Positions 16,328-27,891 of a stretch of 64,000 nucleotides of DNA are shown one piece after another (position 1 is the first letter of the stretch; each line of letters opens with the position of its first letter). The position numbers and the translations under genes are program-made. Source of the DNA: Haloferax elongans ATCC BAA-1513 (GTDB lineage Archaea; Halobacteriota; Halobacteria; Halobacteriales; Haloferacaceae). The stretch is taken from contig NZ_AOLK01000024.1 of assembly GCF_000336755.1 (NCBI RefSeq), positions 62,001 through 126,000 on the forward strand, given 5' to 3'. The notes under the pieces are model-generated. The model did not search any database, was not told the origin of the DNA, and worked only from the letters and a program-made list of their open reading frames with translations.

Positions 16328-17128
16328 TTAATTCGGGTCCTTGCTAGCTAACAATCCCTGAGAGAGTAATCGACGCGAGATTACGATGAGGCCGTTCTGG
16401 AACCCACCACCGAAGATTGCGTTTTCTTCCCCACTCTCGGGAATGAGGGTACTGACGAGAATCGTCGAGCGGTCAACGAGCAAGAGGCGGCCAATCGCGA
16501 GCGAATCCGAGGGCGCACTCTCGTCGCGTAGCCATTCGAGACCCGAGACGAACGTCGTTGCGTCCGGGATTAACTCTCGAATCTTTGTTTGCAACGGAGA
16601 CGTTGCCGCTCCGATGAGTACGTCAACGTCGTCGGTGCGAGCGTTCAGCCTGGCGACGAGTTTGTCGGTCAACAGGGAATCGTCTCCGAGGACGAGCACG
16701 ATTTCACTATCTGCGTCATCGAGAAGATTGAATGTCCGATTTTCGATGGCCTTCTTTCCGGACATCGCCCAGACCTCTTGGACCGAGCCCTTGTCGTCTG
16801 ACTCGATTTTCTCGGCTTGCTCCAGGGCGTTCGTGAGTCGCTCGATACGGTTTTCGTACTGGCTGCGAAGTGTCTCAGTCGCTTCTGCGAGTGGGACGGC
16901 GCGGAATTGCTGTGGGCTGGTGTGTTGAATCTCGACGAGCCCTTGTGCCTCCAACACGCGAATCGCATCGTAGATACGAGTTCGCGGTACATCGGTGATT
17001 TCACTGAGTTGCTTCGCGGTCCCCGTCGAAACGCGCGCGAGGCCGACAAAACACTTGGCCTCGTATTCTTTTAACCCGAGTTGCTGAAGTACGTCGATAG
17101 CGTCTTCTTGTGGATGCTCCGTGCTCAT
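16328..17128 (-). CDS. TrmB family transcriptional regulator
   Basis: A 266-residue regulator. Residues about 10-75 are the TrmB winged helix (LQQLGLKEYEAKCFVGLARV, AKQLSEITDVPRTRIYDAIRVLEAQGLVEIQ), followed by a coiled segment (ATETLRSQYENRIERLTNALEQAEKIE) and a C-terminal sensor-like domain (EIVLVLGDDSLLTDKLVARL ... IFGGGFQNGLIVISRRLLSQ). ATG 17128 (MSTEHPQED) is used because the upstream extension is not protein-like. It is divergently paired with a second TrmB of exactly the same length across 392 nt. The effector is unknown; the classical sugar-binding pattern is not evident to me. Confidence 0.85.
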   Translation of the reverse strand: MSTEHPQEDAIDVLQQLGLKEYEAKCFVGLARVSTGTAKQLSEITDVPRTRIYDAIRVLEAQGLVEIQHTSPQQFRAVPLAEATETLRSQYENRIERLTNALEQAEKIESDDKGSVQEVWAMSGKKAIENRTFNLLDDADSEIVLVLGDDSLLTDKLVARLNARTDDVDVLIGAATSPLQTKIRELIPDATTFVSGLEWLRDESAPSDSLAIGRLLLVDRSTILVSTLIPESGEENAIFGGGFQNGLIVISRRLLSQGLLASKDPN

Positions 17129-17520
17129 GTGTCCCAATACGCACCCCGAGTCGTCTCGGTGTCTTTCAGGAACTAGCAGTGGAAGGCAGATAACAGTTGT
17201 TACTGAGAGTGGTGAAAACATAGTATCTCTAAAATTGAAAACACGCTTTCCGCACTGTCAGGACGCATATATAGCAGATACTACAATATATTGTTGTGAT
17301 TCTAATAGTGACAGAGAGTGAATTCTCGAATCACAAGGTGTGAATGATGTTTTTCACCATCCTCACTAATTCACTCAGTTAATCACAAAAACCTATTAGC
17401 GAGGAGAACCCTAGTAGAGTCGCGGCACACAGAGAAAATCTGTGTCCCAACCACAGCTGTCACGTGCCGCTTCAGTCACACACTGTGACTGAATTTACGG
17501 GACAAAAGAGGCACCCCAAA
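17129..17520. promoter_or_regulatory. Divergent AT-rich promoter region between two TrmB genes
   Basis: No gene is seen in these 392 nt. The middle (17250-17330) is AT-rich, with several TATA-like stretches such as GCATATATAGCAG and ACAATATATTG. The right end carries the perfect palindrome at 17471-17493. The arrangement suits mutual or self regulation of the two paralogues. Confidence 0.5.
17471..17493. promoter_or_regulatory. Perfect 10-bp inverted repeat, candidate TrmB operator
   Basis: Arms TTCAGTCACA and TGTGACTGAA are exact reverse complements around CAC. The site ends 27 nt before the ATG at 17521, the position where a repressor would block or overlap the promoter. TrmB proteins bind such palindromes; assignment to this paralogue is inference. 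Confidence 0.65.
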
Positions 17521-18321
17521 ATGAGTATTGACCCGGTCGATGACCCCCGTTCTGTCGCAATCGAGCAACTGGAACAGTTTGGGCTCAGCGCGTACGCTGC
17601 CCGGACGTTCGTGGCGCTCACCAGCCTTGGCATTGGCACGGCCAAAGACGTCAGCAACATCTCTGACGTTCCTCGTACTCGGGTGTACGATGCAGTCGAT
17701 GAGTTACACGAGCGGGGACTCGTCGACATTCAACAGTCGTCTCCCAAGCAGTTCTGGGTGGTGTCCGCAGACACCACGTGTCGGAAGTTCGAACAGGAAG
17801 TACAACGGCGGACAGACATCCTGACGACGGCACTGCGAGAACTTGGTCCGGCGGAGCCAAAACAAGAACAGCGAGGCGTCTGGACGGTAGACGGTCAACC
17901 AGCGGTCACAGACCGCGTACTGGAATTCATTCGCACCGCAGACGAAGAAGTCGTCTACATGACTGTTGAGGAACTTCTCACAGAAGATATCATCGACGAA
18001 CTAACCGACGCCGAAGACCGAGGCGTTTCGATTCGGCTCGCTGGCATCTCTCCGGAGGTCCAGGACTTGATTCGAGACAGAATCCCACAGGCGGAGCTGT
18101 TCGACACCCTGTGGCTGTGGTCAGACACCCCAGCGGGGAGAGTCATGATGGCCGACGAGAGTGAAACGCTCGTGAGCGTGCTCGTCAACGGAAAAGACGC
18201 ATCCCCGTCGGACCCCCGGTCGGAGACCGCAATCTGGGGCTCGGGTGAGACGAACAGTCTGGTCGCTGTCCTCCGTGCAATCTTCACGTGGCGACTGGAA
18301 GACGGCAAACTAGCCGACTGA
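17521..18321 (+). CDS. TrmB family transcriptional regulator, second paralogue
   Basis: A 266-residue TrmB protein with the winged helix at residues 10-75 (IEQLEQFGLSAYAARTFVAL, AKDVSNISDVPRTRVYDAVDELHERGLVDIQ) and the same C-terminal layout as its divergent neighbour (VVYMTVEELLTEDIIDELTD ... AIWGSGETNSLVAVLRAIF). Start MSIDPVDDPR at 17521 is preferred; an upstream in-frame ATG at 17464 would put the palindrome inside the coding sequence. A HalOD1 gene starts 8 nt after its stop, so the two are co-transcribed. Confidence 0.87.
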   Translation: MSIDPVDDPRSVAIEQLEQFGLSAYAARTFVALTSLGIGTAKDVSNISDVPRTRVYDAVDELHERGLVDIQQSSPKQFWVVSADTTCRKFEQEVQRRTDILTTALRELGPAEPKQEQRGVWTVDGQPAVTDRVLEFIRTADEEVVYMTVEELLTEDIIDELTDAEDRGVSIRLAGISPEVQDLIRDRIPQAELFDTLWLWSDTPAGRVMMADESETLVSVLVNGKDASPSDPRSETAIWGSGETNSLVAVLRAIFTWRLEDGKLAD

Positions 18322-18328
18322 GGCGTGA

Positions 18329-18637
18329 ATGGTTTCAAATTCTACCGGTTCGTGCGGTGAGGACGGAACAATCCGAGCATGGTTCGACTGGGAAACCGAG
18401 ACCCCATCGGCGGCGCTCGTTGAGGTTCTCGCCATCGCAACCGATAGCGACCCGACCAAACTCGGGCCGCTGAACTATGCTATCGACTTGGATGCATTGG
18501 ACGCACTCGTTCAACCAATGGAACCGAGAACAGCCGAACACCGGACGACTGTCTCGTTCTCGGTTTCCGACCGGAGAGTCACGATTCACAATACCGGTGA
18601 AGTCGTCGTTCAAATGGAAGATTTGAGAGAGTCTTAG
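18329..18637 (+). CDS. HalOD1 output domain protein
   Basis: A 102-residue protein matching the haloarchaeal HalOD1 domain: a start region with ALVEVLAIATDSDPTKLGPL, then NYAIDLDALDALVQP and a beta-hairpin end SFSVSDRRVTIHNTGEVVV. These domains occur in signal-output proteins and stand-alone in haloarchaea; the biochemical role is not established. It is 8 nt downstream of the second TrmB gene and may share its control. Confidence 0.82.
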   Translation: MVSNSTGSCGEDGTIRAWFDWETETPSAALVEVLAIATDSDPTKLGPLNYAIDLDALDALVQPMEPRTAEHRTTVSFSVSDRRVTIHNTGEVVVQMEDLRES

Positions 18638-19127
18638 GCCAGATTGGCAGCCCATACATCAATTAAAACAACTCCGTCACGCGCGAGGGCGTATTTCCGT
18701 CGGGTCCGTTCGCTTCGCTCACCCCCCAACGTCCTCACACTCGCTTCCGCTCGCGTGAGTCCCGTCGGGTCCGTGTACTTCTAGAACGTTTTAGAACCAA
18801 GGGCTGAGTGCTGTGTCGTCGACTACGCATGCTATGAAACATACATTTCTCAAAATCAATTCAAAAACTAATTTCTGATATTATGTGTGAATTTTATGTC
18901 ATTGTTTCGGTCATTGGGTGATAGACGACAACAAATATCTTAATGATAAATGATGTCGAATTCATATATGTCGAGCCAATTACGGAAACACCCAGAGGAT
19001 AACCGGAGATAATGAGTCCACGCATCCCACAAACCGTTTTCGAAGGGAACAGCCACCGGGTCTGGAGCCACACTAACGGGGCATCACATCCGCCGTTGAC
19101 CAAATTGTCTGAGGGGAGCGTAGGCTG
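18638..19127. repeat. Island repeat copy 4 (double tRNA-Arg tail) and right boundary
   Basis: No gene in these 490 nt. Cores: TTCCGTCGGGTCCG at 18695-18708 (one mismatch) and TCCCGTCGGGTCCG at 18760-18773, separated by the same palindromic GCTTCCGCTCGCGTGAGT stretch as copy 3. The right flank (CTTCTAGAACGTTTTAGAAC, GAGTGCTGTG) matches copy 1. After 18830 the DNA becomes AT-rich and shows no more copies, so this is the likely outer edge of the island. The last 100 nt lead into the PGF-CTERM gene. Confidence 0.75.
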
Positions 19128-19922
19128 ATGGGTAACGCTCGTACAGTCGCCGTACTCGTCGTATTGGTCACGTTACTCGTCCCCGTCGGGGTCGTAGTCG
19201 CAGACGAGGCATCTATCAAATCGGTTAGCGTGGTCGACACAGTCGACAACGACGGCGATGGAGCAGTGTCGTCGTTTAACATCGAAATTGTCGCAGACAC
19301 GAAGTGTTTTGGCTGCAATGATGAGTCTGACGACGACCCGGACATCGAACCCCGGTTTACCGTCACGCTCGTCGGAGAGGACGGTAACGACGTCAAGTTG
19401 GATACGACCGAAACACTGCCCAACGAAGACCCGTTCACGTACGTTTACCAGATACCCGATAGTTCTGTACAGAGCTTCGATGCGCAGTCACTCGAGGTTC
19501 GCGTCGTCTTTACCGACCACGACCCATGGGCCAGTGACAGAATAGACGAACAGACCATCCAGGTGAGCTACGAGCCACCGTCTATGGACCAAGCGACATC
19601 CACAGCCACGCCCACAGCAACACCCACTCCGACAGAAACACCGACCCCAACAGCAACACCCACTCCGACACCAACCCCCACAGCGACGCCTACTCCCACA
19701 GCAACACCTACCCCTACAACCGAGAGTGTGAACACCGAGGCGCAAGTTCGCGACAGTGACAACGACGGCGTTATCGATAGCCGAGACTACGCGCCGAACG
19801 ACCCAGAGGTCCAGGAGAAAGCGGATGTCAGTAGTACGCCAGTACCGGGATTCGGCCCCATCGTCGCCCTCGCTGCACTCGGTGTCTTCGGGTCACTGTT
19901 ACTCATCAAGCGGTGGAGATGA
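19128..19922 (+). CDS. PGF-CTERM surface protein with Thr-Pro linker
   Basis: A 264-residue secreted protein. N-terminal signal (RTVAVLVVLVTLLVPVGVVVA), an extracellular beta domain (residues 27-155) with CFGCNDESDDDPD, a long low-complexity linker of TPTATPTPT units (about 160-200), a calcium-binding-type DSDNDGVIDSRDYAPND, and a C-terminal PGF motif (PGFGPIVALAALGVFGSLLL) with a final KRWR. This tripartite end is the signal for archaeosortase A, which removes the helix and attaches a lipid. The Thr-rich linker is probably O-glycosylated. The ligand is unknown. Confidence 0.85.
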   Translation: MGNARTVAVLVVLVTLLVPVGVVVADEASIKSVSVVDTVDNDGDGAVSSFNIEIVADTKCFGCNDESDDDPDIEPRFTVTLVGEDGNDVKLDTTETLPNEDPFTYVYQIPDSSVQSFDAQSLEVRVVFTDHDPWASDRIDEQTIQVSYEPPSMDQATSTATPTATPTPTETPTPTATPTPTPTPTATPTPTATPTPTTESVNTEAQVRDSDNDGVIDSRDYAPNDPEVQEKADVSSTPVPGFGPIVALAALGVFGSLLLIKRWR

Positions 19923-20007
19923 GATGAGGTACCTCGAAGAGGGCATGTACAGTACTGCAGGCGTCGCTTTTGCGATGTGAAACCCCGAGTCGAGAGACCA
20001 TCGTAAT

Positions 20008-20691
20008 ATGCCACTTCTCAACCCCGATGTGAGTAAGTCACGCGTCGCAGTCCACCTCCTGATAGTCGTGACGGTCGGTGGGGTCGTACTCTACACCATC
20101 CACGACCAGGTTGGGCTCTTCACGAATATCTCCCGGCTAAAAGCGTTCATCCTCTCGTTTGGCGTGTTTGCTCCCGTAGTGTTCATCGCGTTGCAGGCGC
20201 TACAGGTGGTCGTCGCGCCGATTCCGGGACAGGTCATGGGCTTCGCCAGTGGCTACATCTTCGGGGGCTATTGGGGAACGCTCTACAGTATCATCGGGAT
20301 TACACTCGGGAGCTTCGTTGCCTTCGTCATCGCGCGACGAGTCGGTCGTACCTACGTCGAACGAGTCGTCGACCCGGGTATCGTCGAGCGATTCGATTCG
20401 ATGATAGACGAACGCGGCGTGGTGGCAGTGTTTATTCTCTTTCTCATTCCGGGGCTTCCAGACGACGCAATTTGTTTTATCGCTGGGCTCTCGCTCATCC
20501 GGATTCGTACACTCGTCGTACTCGCATTCGTCGGTCGGCTCCCCGCGTTCTTGATTGTGAACGTCGCAGGAGGAGAGTTAGCCGAGTCGAGAATCGAGTC
20601 GATGGTTGGACTGTTAGTACTGCTAGTCGCGCTCTCGGTGCTCGGCTACCGATACCAAGAGTGGATTCTCTCACTCGGCCGGAGTCGGTGA
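20008..20691 (+). CDS. TVP38/TMEM64 family membrane protein
   Basis: A 227-residue membrane protein with about six helices. Family landmarks are the re-entrant region APIPGQVMGFASGYIFGGYWGTLYSIIG and FLIPGLPDDAICFIAGLSLI, typical of the VTT/DedA-like domain. Such proteins are linked to membrane homeostasis and lipid scrambling, without a proven substrate here. It stands between the PGF-CTERM gene and the convergent SLC13 permease. Confidence 0.88.
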   Translation: MPLLNPDVSKSRVAVHLLIVVTVGGVVLYTIHDQVGLFTNISRLKAFILSFGVFAPVVFIALQALQVVVAPIPGQVMGFASGYIFGGYWGTLYSIIGITLGSFVAFVIARRVGRTYVERVVDPGIVERFDSMIDERGVVAVFILFLIPGLPDDAICFIAGLSLIRIRTLVVLAFVGRLPAFLIVNVAGGELAESRIESMVGLLVLLVALSVLGYRYQEWILSLGRSR

Positions 20692-20739
20692 GCGTGTTGC
20701 GGGCCTCCGGTCACACCAACCTCACGCACCACGACAAAC

Positions 20740-22611
20740 TCACACGCGCACCCCCCAGAAGAACGCGATGCCGAGGACGGTAACGACCGAGAGCAACAGC
20801 TGCAGTGGCGCGCCGACGCGGATGAAGTCGGAGAACTTGTAGCCACCGGGGCCGTAAACGAAGAGATTCGTCTGGTATCCGACCGGTGTCATGAACGCTG
20901 TCGAGGCGGCGAACGTCACGGCGAGGACGAACGCGAACGCGTTCGCGCCAATCGATTGGGCAGCGCTGGCAGCGACGGGAATCATCAACACCACGCTCGC
21001 ATTGTTGCTGATGACGCTCGTCAACAGCCCAGTCGCGATGTAGAACACCCAGAGGACACCAATCGCTGGGAGGAACGTCGCCGTCGAGGCGACGGCGTCT
21101 CCAAGGAGTGCTGCCGCGCCCGTCTGCTGAAGTGCGGACCCGAGCGGGATGACACCCGCGAGGAGGAAGATGACGTTCCACTCGACCGACGAATAGAGTT
21201 CCGTCGGCTTGAGGACGCCAGAAAAGACCATCGCGACGACGCCCGCGAGCGCCGAGACGACGATTGGCAAGATGTTCAACGCGGGCAGCGCGACGACGCC
21301 AGCGATGATGGCGGCCGCAAACGGAATCTTCTCGCTCCGATAGGTCACCTCGTCGAACTCGTGGGCGACGATGAAGTCCTCGTTTTCGACGAGCCGGGTG
21401 AGGCTATCCGGCGGTGCCTGCACCAAGAGCGTGTCACCGACACGAATACGGATGTCTCCGAATCGGTCGCGGACGACGTCACCTCGGGTTCGAAAGGCGA
21501 GGACGTTCGCATCGTAGCGTTGCCGGAACGTCGAACTCGCGAGCGTTTCGCCGACGAGAAACGACCCCGATGGGATGACGACCTCGACGAGAACCGGTTC
21601 TTCTTCCCCGGGATGCAAGTCGCCTTCTGTCTGCGGGCCACCAGTGAGCCTGAGCCCCTCGGCGTCCATGATTTGTTCGAGCGTCTCCCGATTCGTTCTG
21701 AGTCGGAGTGTGTCGCTCTCGCGAATCTCTTTCCGAGCGAGCGGGTCCGAAAAACGCTCTCCGTATCGGATGAGTTGCAACACGTCGATGTCGAGTTCGT
21801 CGTCTCCCAACGCCTCCTCAACTGTCTGTCCGATCAGCGGCGAGTTCGCGGGAACGACGACGTCTGCGAGGTACTCTTGGAGGGCGTACTCTTCGACGAG
21901 GTCCTCGTCGGCAGGGATTCGTTCAGGGAGCAGTCGAACACCGACTGTCATCAGATAGATGGAACCCACCGCGAAGACGAGCACACCCAATTTGGTGAAC
22001 TCGAACATTCCGAACGCATGCAAGCCGAGTTCGGGCGATTCCGCACCGATTTGCGCCGCGATATCGCTGGCGAGGATGTTCGTCGACGTGCCGATGAGCG
22101 TGAGTGTCCCTCCGAGCATCGACGCGAACGACAGTGGCATCAGCAGCTTCGACGGCGAGGTCTTGCCGTTGTGTGCGAGGTCGTTGATAACGGGGACGAG
22201 AATCGCGACGACCGGCGTGTTGTTGATGACACCCGAGACCGGGCCGGTGATACCGACCGTCGCAGCGAGTTGTTTGCGTCGGTCGGCGCCAGCGAACGCC
22301 GCCATCTTGCGGCCGATGAGTTGGACGATACCGGTTCGGTTGACGCCAGTACTCAGGATGAGCATGGCGAGAACGGTAATCGTCGCCGGGTTGGCGAACC
22401 CCGAGATTCCCTCCCGCGGAGAGATTTGTGTCCACGGTTCGAGAACCATCAAGAGCACCATCAGCAAGATAGCGGTGACGTCGATTGGGAACCACTCGGT
22501 CGCAAAGAGCACGAGCGCGAGGAGGATGAGCGCGAAAACGACGAGCATCTCGACAGTCAGGGGCGTAGAGACCAAAAACTGGCCCACCAGAGATGGTAAA
22601 GAAAAGGGCAT
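20740..22611 (-). CDS. SLC13-type anion permease with central TrkA-C domains
   Basis: A 623-residue transporter. The N-terminal membrane block (residues 10-190) holds the ion-binding hairpin GVINNTPVVAILVPVI and SFASMLGGTLTLIGTSTNIL. A cytoplasmic middle of about 200 residues contains two TrkA-C-like regulatory domains (ANSPLIGQTVEEAL ..., GDTLLVQAPPDSLTRL). The C-terminal membrane block repeats the hairpin (SVISNNASVVLMIPVA, STAFMTPVGYQTNLFVYGPGGYK). The fold suits Na+-coupled uptake of sulfate or dicarboxylates; substrate unknown. Start at 22611 (MPFSLPSLVG) is preferred over 22662. Confidence 0.88.
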   Translation of the reverse strand: MPFSLPSLVGQFLVSTPLTVEMLVVFALILLALVLFATEWFPIDVTAILLMVLLMVLEPWTQISPREGISGFANPATITVLAMLILSTGVNRTGIVQLIGRKMAAFAGADRRKQLAATVGITGPVSGVINNTPVVAILVPVINDLAHNGKTSPSKLLMPLSFASMLGGTLTLIGTSTNILASDIAAQIGAESPELGLHAFGMFEFTKLGVLVFAVGSIYLMTVGVRLLPERIPADEDLVEEYALQEYLADVVVPANSPLIGQTVEEALGDDELDIDVLQLIRYGERFSDPLARKEIRESDTLRLRTNRETLEQIMDAEGLRLTGGPQTEGDLHPGEEEPVLVEVVIPSGSFLVGETLASSTFRQRYDANVLAFRTRGDVVRDRFGDIRIRVGDTLLVQAPPDSLTRLVENEDFIVAHEFDEVTYRSEKIPFAAAIIAGVVALPALNILPIVVSALAGVVAMVFSGVLKPTELYSSVEWNVIFLLAGVIPLGSALQQTGAAALLGDAVASTATFLPAIGVLWVFYIATGLLTSVISNNASVVLMIPVAASAAQSIGANAFAFVLAVTFAASTAFMTPVGYQTNLFVYGPGGYKFSDFIRVGAPLQLLLSVVTVLGIAFFWGVRV

Positions 22612-22892
22612 ACAGACTGGTGATGCTTGCAACCCAAAAGGGCTGGTATCCACGCCGACCACCTGGATGTGGACCGAACGTCACGAACGGCGAACTTCGT
22701 CCAGTTCGAACTACCGATTCATCGGAAGCACTGGTTCATTCTGCTGAATCAGATGCACCTGCCACCTAGAACCACCGAGGTAGACAAATATCCAGATATT
22801 AACCTCTTTTATTCGTTTTCGTTTTTCCAATTCAGATTTTAGAAAACAAATGCGGAAGTATTAACCGTGTGTTCGGTTTGTGTATAGTTGTA

Positions 22893-23087
22893 ATGGCAAA
22901 CGGTAAAGTTGATTTCTTCAACGACACTGGCGGCTACGGTTTCATCTCGACGGACGATTCGGACGACGACGTGTTCTTCCACATGGAAGACGTTGGCGGC
23001 GACGATCTTACGGAAGGGACGGAAATCGAATTCGATATCGAACAGGCCCCTAAGGGCCCTCGCGCGAAGAACGTCCTTCGGACGTAA
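22893..23087 (+). CDS. Cold shock protein CspA family
   Basis: A 64-residue single-domain cold-shock protein that binds single-stranded nucleic acid. RNP1-like GGYGFIST and RNP2-like DVFFHMED carry the aromatic binding residues, and the start is the usual MANGKVDFFNDTGGYGFI. The upstream 281 nt (22612-22892) contain no gene and an AT-rich leader. A short upstream in-frame ATG at 22869 is ignored. Confidence 0.95.
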   Translation: MANGKVDFFNDTGGYGFISTDDSDDDVFFHMEDVGGDDLTEGTEIEFDIEQAPKGPRAKNVLRT

Positions 23088-23101
23088 GCACGTTTCACGT
23101 C

Positions 23102-23142
23102 GTCGCCTAACGGGCGACACTGTGTAACGACGTTTTCTCTTG
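23102..23142 (+). terminator. Hairpin and T-rich tract after the cold-shock gene
   Basis: GTCGCC and GGCGAC form a 6-bp stem with a TAACG loop at 23102-23118, followed about 14 nt later by CGTTTTCTCTT. In haloarchaea T-rich tracts alone can terminate, so the hairpin may be incidental. Confidence 0.35.
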
Positions 23143-23269
23143 TACCCAAACCTTCGAGAGCAACAGCTATTTTCAGAACGTGAGTCTCCGGCCGATAAGT
23201 GTTCAGAGTGGTGAGACAGCTAACAGTATATCCAGCACTGAGAGAAAAAACCGGTGGGACGACGCGGAT

Positions 23270-23524
23270 TCAGTCGCGAGATTCCGACGAATCGAACTCC
23301 TCGTCGAAACTGCGGTAGGTGATAGTCAACCGACCCGGAGATTGAGACTGCACCGCATCTCGGAGTGCCTCGAACGAATTGAGGAGTTCAGTTGCGTCTT
23401 CCGTCCCGTCTCGGACAGTGCGCGATTCCTCTCGAATCGTGTCGTAGGCGTGCGCCAAGATACGACGAGTCGCAGTCGCGTCCGTCGGAGATTCGATTTC
23501 GAAAGCAGCCTCGTGGTTCGACAT
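23270..23524 (-). CDS. Small haloarchaeal protein of unknown function
   Basis: An 84-residue acidic protein starting MSNHEAAFEIESP at 23524 (upstream Met codons at 23533 and 23542 are possible). It is mainly helical (TRRILAHAYDTIREESRTVR, ATELLNSFEALRDAVQSQ) with an end LTITYRSFDEEF. Coding character is good, with acidic composition and no signal peptide. I do not recognise a family. It lies between the cold-shock gene and katG. Confidence 0.5.
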   Translation of the reverse strand: MSNHEAAFEIESPTDATATRRILAHAYDTIREESRTVRDGTEDATELLNSFEALRDAVQSQSPGRLTITYRSFDEEFDSSESRD

Positions 23525-23720
23525 GCTTGTCATTGGGTCCATACCGGGTTAACACCCCGTATCAGCCAGAATCTAGACACGAGAGAAGACAGAGTCGACA
23601 CCGGGAATAGCGAAAACAGCGGAGATAGCGAAACAACAGAGACCGCGAAACAGCGGAGACAACAAAAAATAGCAAAAACGCCGCGACAGCGCCGAAGGCG
23701 TCGAACGGAGTGCTCGACGC

Positions 23721-26884
<3,164 letters not shown>

Positions 26885-27655
26885 CTACACTGACGAGTGC
26901 TTGAGCGTGAGTTCGATTTCGTTCGCTTTCTCCAAGAGCACTTGCGCAATCTCCTCGGCCCGCTGCTCGTGGTTGATTCGATTGGCGGGGCCAGCGACAC
27001 TCATCGCACCGATGGGCTGTCCGTCGTCGAGTCGAACGGGGACACCGATAGCGTACAGCCCCCTCAGGTGCTCGTCCCGGTCGATGGCGTACCGACGCTC
27101 GCGAATCGCTTCGAGTTCGGCTTGGAGGCTTTCGACCGAGGTGATGGTGTGCTCGGTTTTTCCAGGCAGACCGTGTTGGTCGATAACGTCCGCAACGTGG
27201 TCCTCGGGCAGGTACGCGAGGAGGGCCTTTCCAGCGGTCACGTGGTTGAGATACACGCGATTTCCGATTCGCGTACTCGTCTCGACCGCGTGGTCACCCG
27301 ACTCCCGAACGATGAACACGCCGAGCCCGTGCTCCTCGACGAGATACTGGCATAGCTCACCCGTTTCGTCGGCTACTTCTCGGACCTTCTGTCGGATTAA
27401 CTGGTATCCGGGCTGCCGCTGTCGAGCGTACTCCCCGTGGTCGAGCAGGCCGAGTCCGACGTAGTAGACGTCGTCTTCTTGAACGACGTATCCGTACTCT
27501 TCGAGTGATTTCAGGTGGTTGTACGCAGTACTCTTGGAAACGTCGAGTTCCCGGGCTAGCTCGGACACACCAGCCCCATCGAGTAGTTGAAGCGTCCGAA
27601 GTAACTCCGCCATCCGCGCGATGGACTTGACCGGAACATCCGCGTGCGTGCTCAT
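26885..27655 (-). CDS. IclR family transcriptional regulator
   Basis: A 256-residue regulator. Winged helix at residues 8-70 (RMAELLRTLQLLDGAGVSEL, SKSTAYNHLKSLEEYGYVVQ) and the IclR effector-binding domain (about 80-250; ELCQYLVEEHGLGVFIVRES ..., YLNHVTAGKALLAYLP, YAIDRDEHLRGLYAIGVPV, IGAMSVAGPANRI). IclR proteins commonly control aromatic and carboxylate catabolism, fitting the genes that follow. Start MSTHADVPVK at 27655; an alternative Met at 27664 is possible. It is divergent from the ABC ATPase. Confidence 0.9.
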   Translation of the reverse strand: MSTHADVPVKSIARMAELLRTLQLLDGAGVSELARELDVSKSTAYNHLKSLEEYGYVVQEDDVYYVGLGLLDHGEYARQRQPGYQLIRQKVREVADETGELCQYLVEEHGLGVFIVRESGDHAVETSTRIGNRVYLNHVTAGKALLAYLPEDHVADVIDQHGLPGKTEHTITSVESLQAELEAIRERRYAIDRDEHLRGLYAIGVPVRLDDGQPIGAMSVAGPANRINHEQRAEEIAQVLLEKANEIELTLKHSSV

Positions 27656-27849
27656 AGTTAACATTCAAATCCGTGCTACTTCACCGTTTCGCATTGCCGA
27701 ACGAAGAATGGTACACAATAACATAGACCATGGACGCCCCATACTGAGTTGCTTCAGTCGGCGGCAAGCCGCCGGAGGTGCAAGGCAAGGTTTCGTTATG
27801 GAAAACAGTGAGACACCGGACTCAGCGTGCGAAAGTCGCCGAATTCTCC

Positions 27850-27878
27850 ATGAGGATTAAATACTAGTACCACCTCAT
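27850..27878. promoter_or_regulatory. Inverted repeat flanking the ABC ATPase promoter
   Basis: ATGAGG (27850-27855) and CCTCAT (27873-27878) are inverted arms around an AT-rich core ATTAAATACTAGTACCA that contains a TATA-like TTAAATAC. The site ends 13 nt before the ATG at 27892 and lies 195 nt from the IclR start, so IclR control is plausible but unproven. Confidence 0.4.
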
Positions 27879-27891
27879 CCGCAGCAGAGGC

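Larger units (their letters stand above)
10888..18820. mobile_element. tRNA-Arg-associated genomic island with repeated attachment-like sites
   Basis: From the tRNA-Arg 3' end to about 18.8 kb the DNA is built of short gene modules separated by copies of the tRNA tail TCCCGTCGGGTCCG. Copies: 12322-12335 (exact), 13691-13704 (exact), 15318-15331 (one mismatch), 15384-15397 (exact), 18695-18708 (one mismatch), 18760-18773 (exact). Cargo is MNT-HEPN, HTH-PIN, Fic, remnants, a small winged-helix gene, two TrmB regulators and a HalOD1 protein. No integrase, replication or conjugation gene is present, so any mobility would be supplied in trans or is lost. The boundaries are my inference from the outermost repeats. 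Confidence 0.7.

Noticed and set aside
10888-18820. CRISPR array suggested by the recurring island repeats
   Set aside because: Copies are kilobases apart, match the tRNA tail, and have genes rather than uniform spacers between them.
19600-19730. Tandem ACTCCGACACCAACCCC-like DNA as a separate repeat element
   Set aside because: It simply encodes the Thr-Pro linker of the PGF-CTERM protein.
20956-22599. 547-codon plus-strand frame opposite the SLC13 permease
   Set aside because: Charged, low-complexity translation with no family signal; the minus-strand permease has clear motifs.
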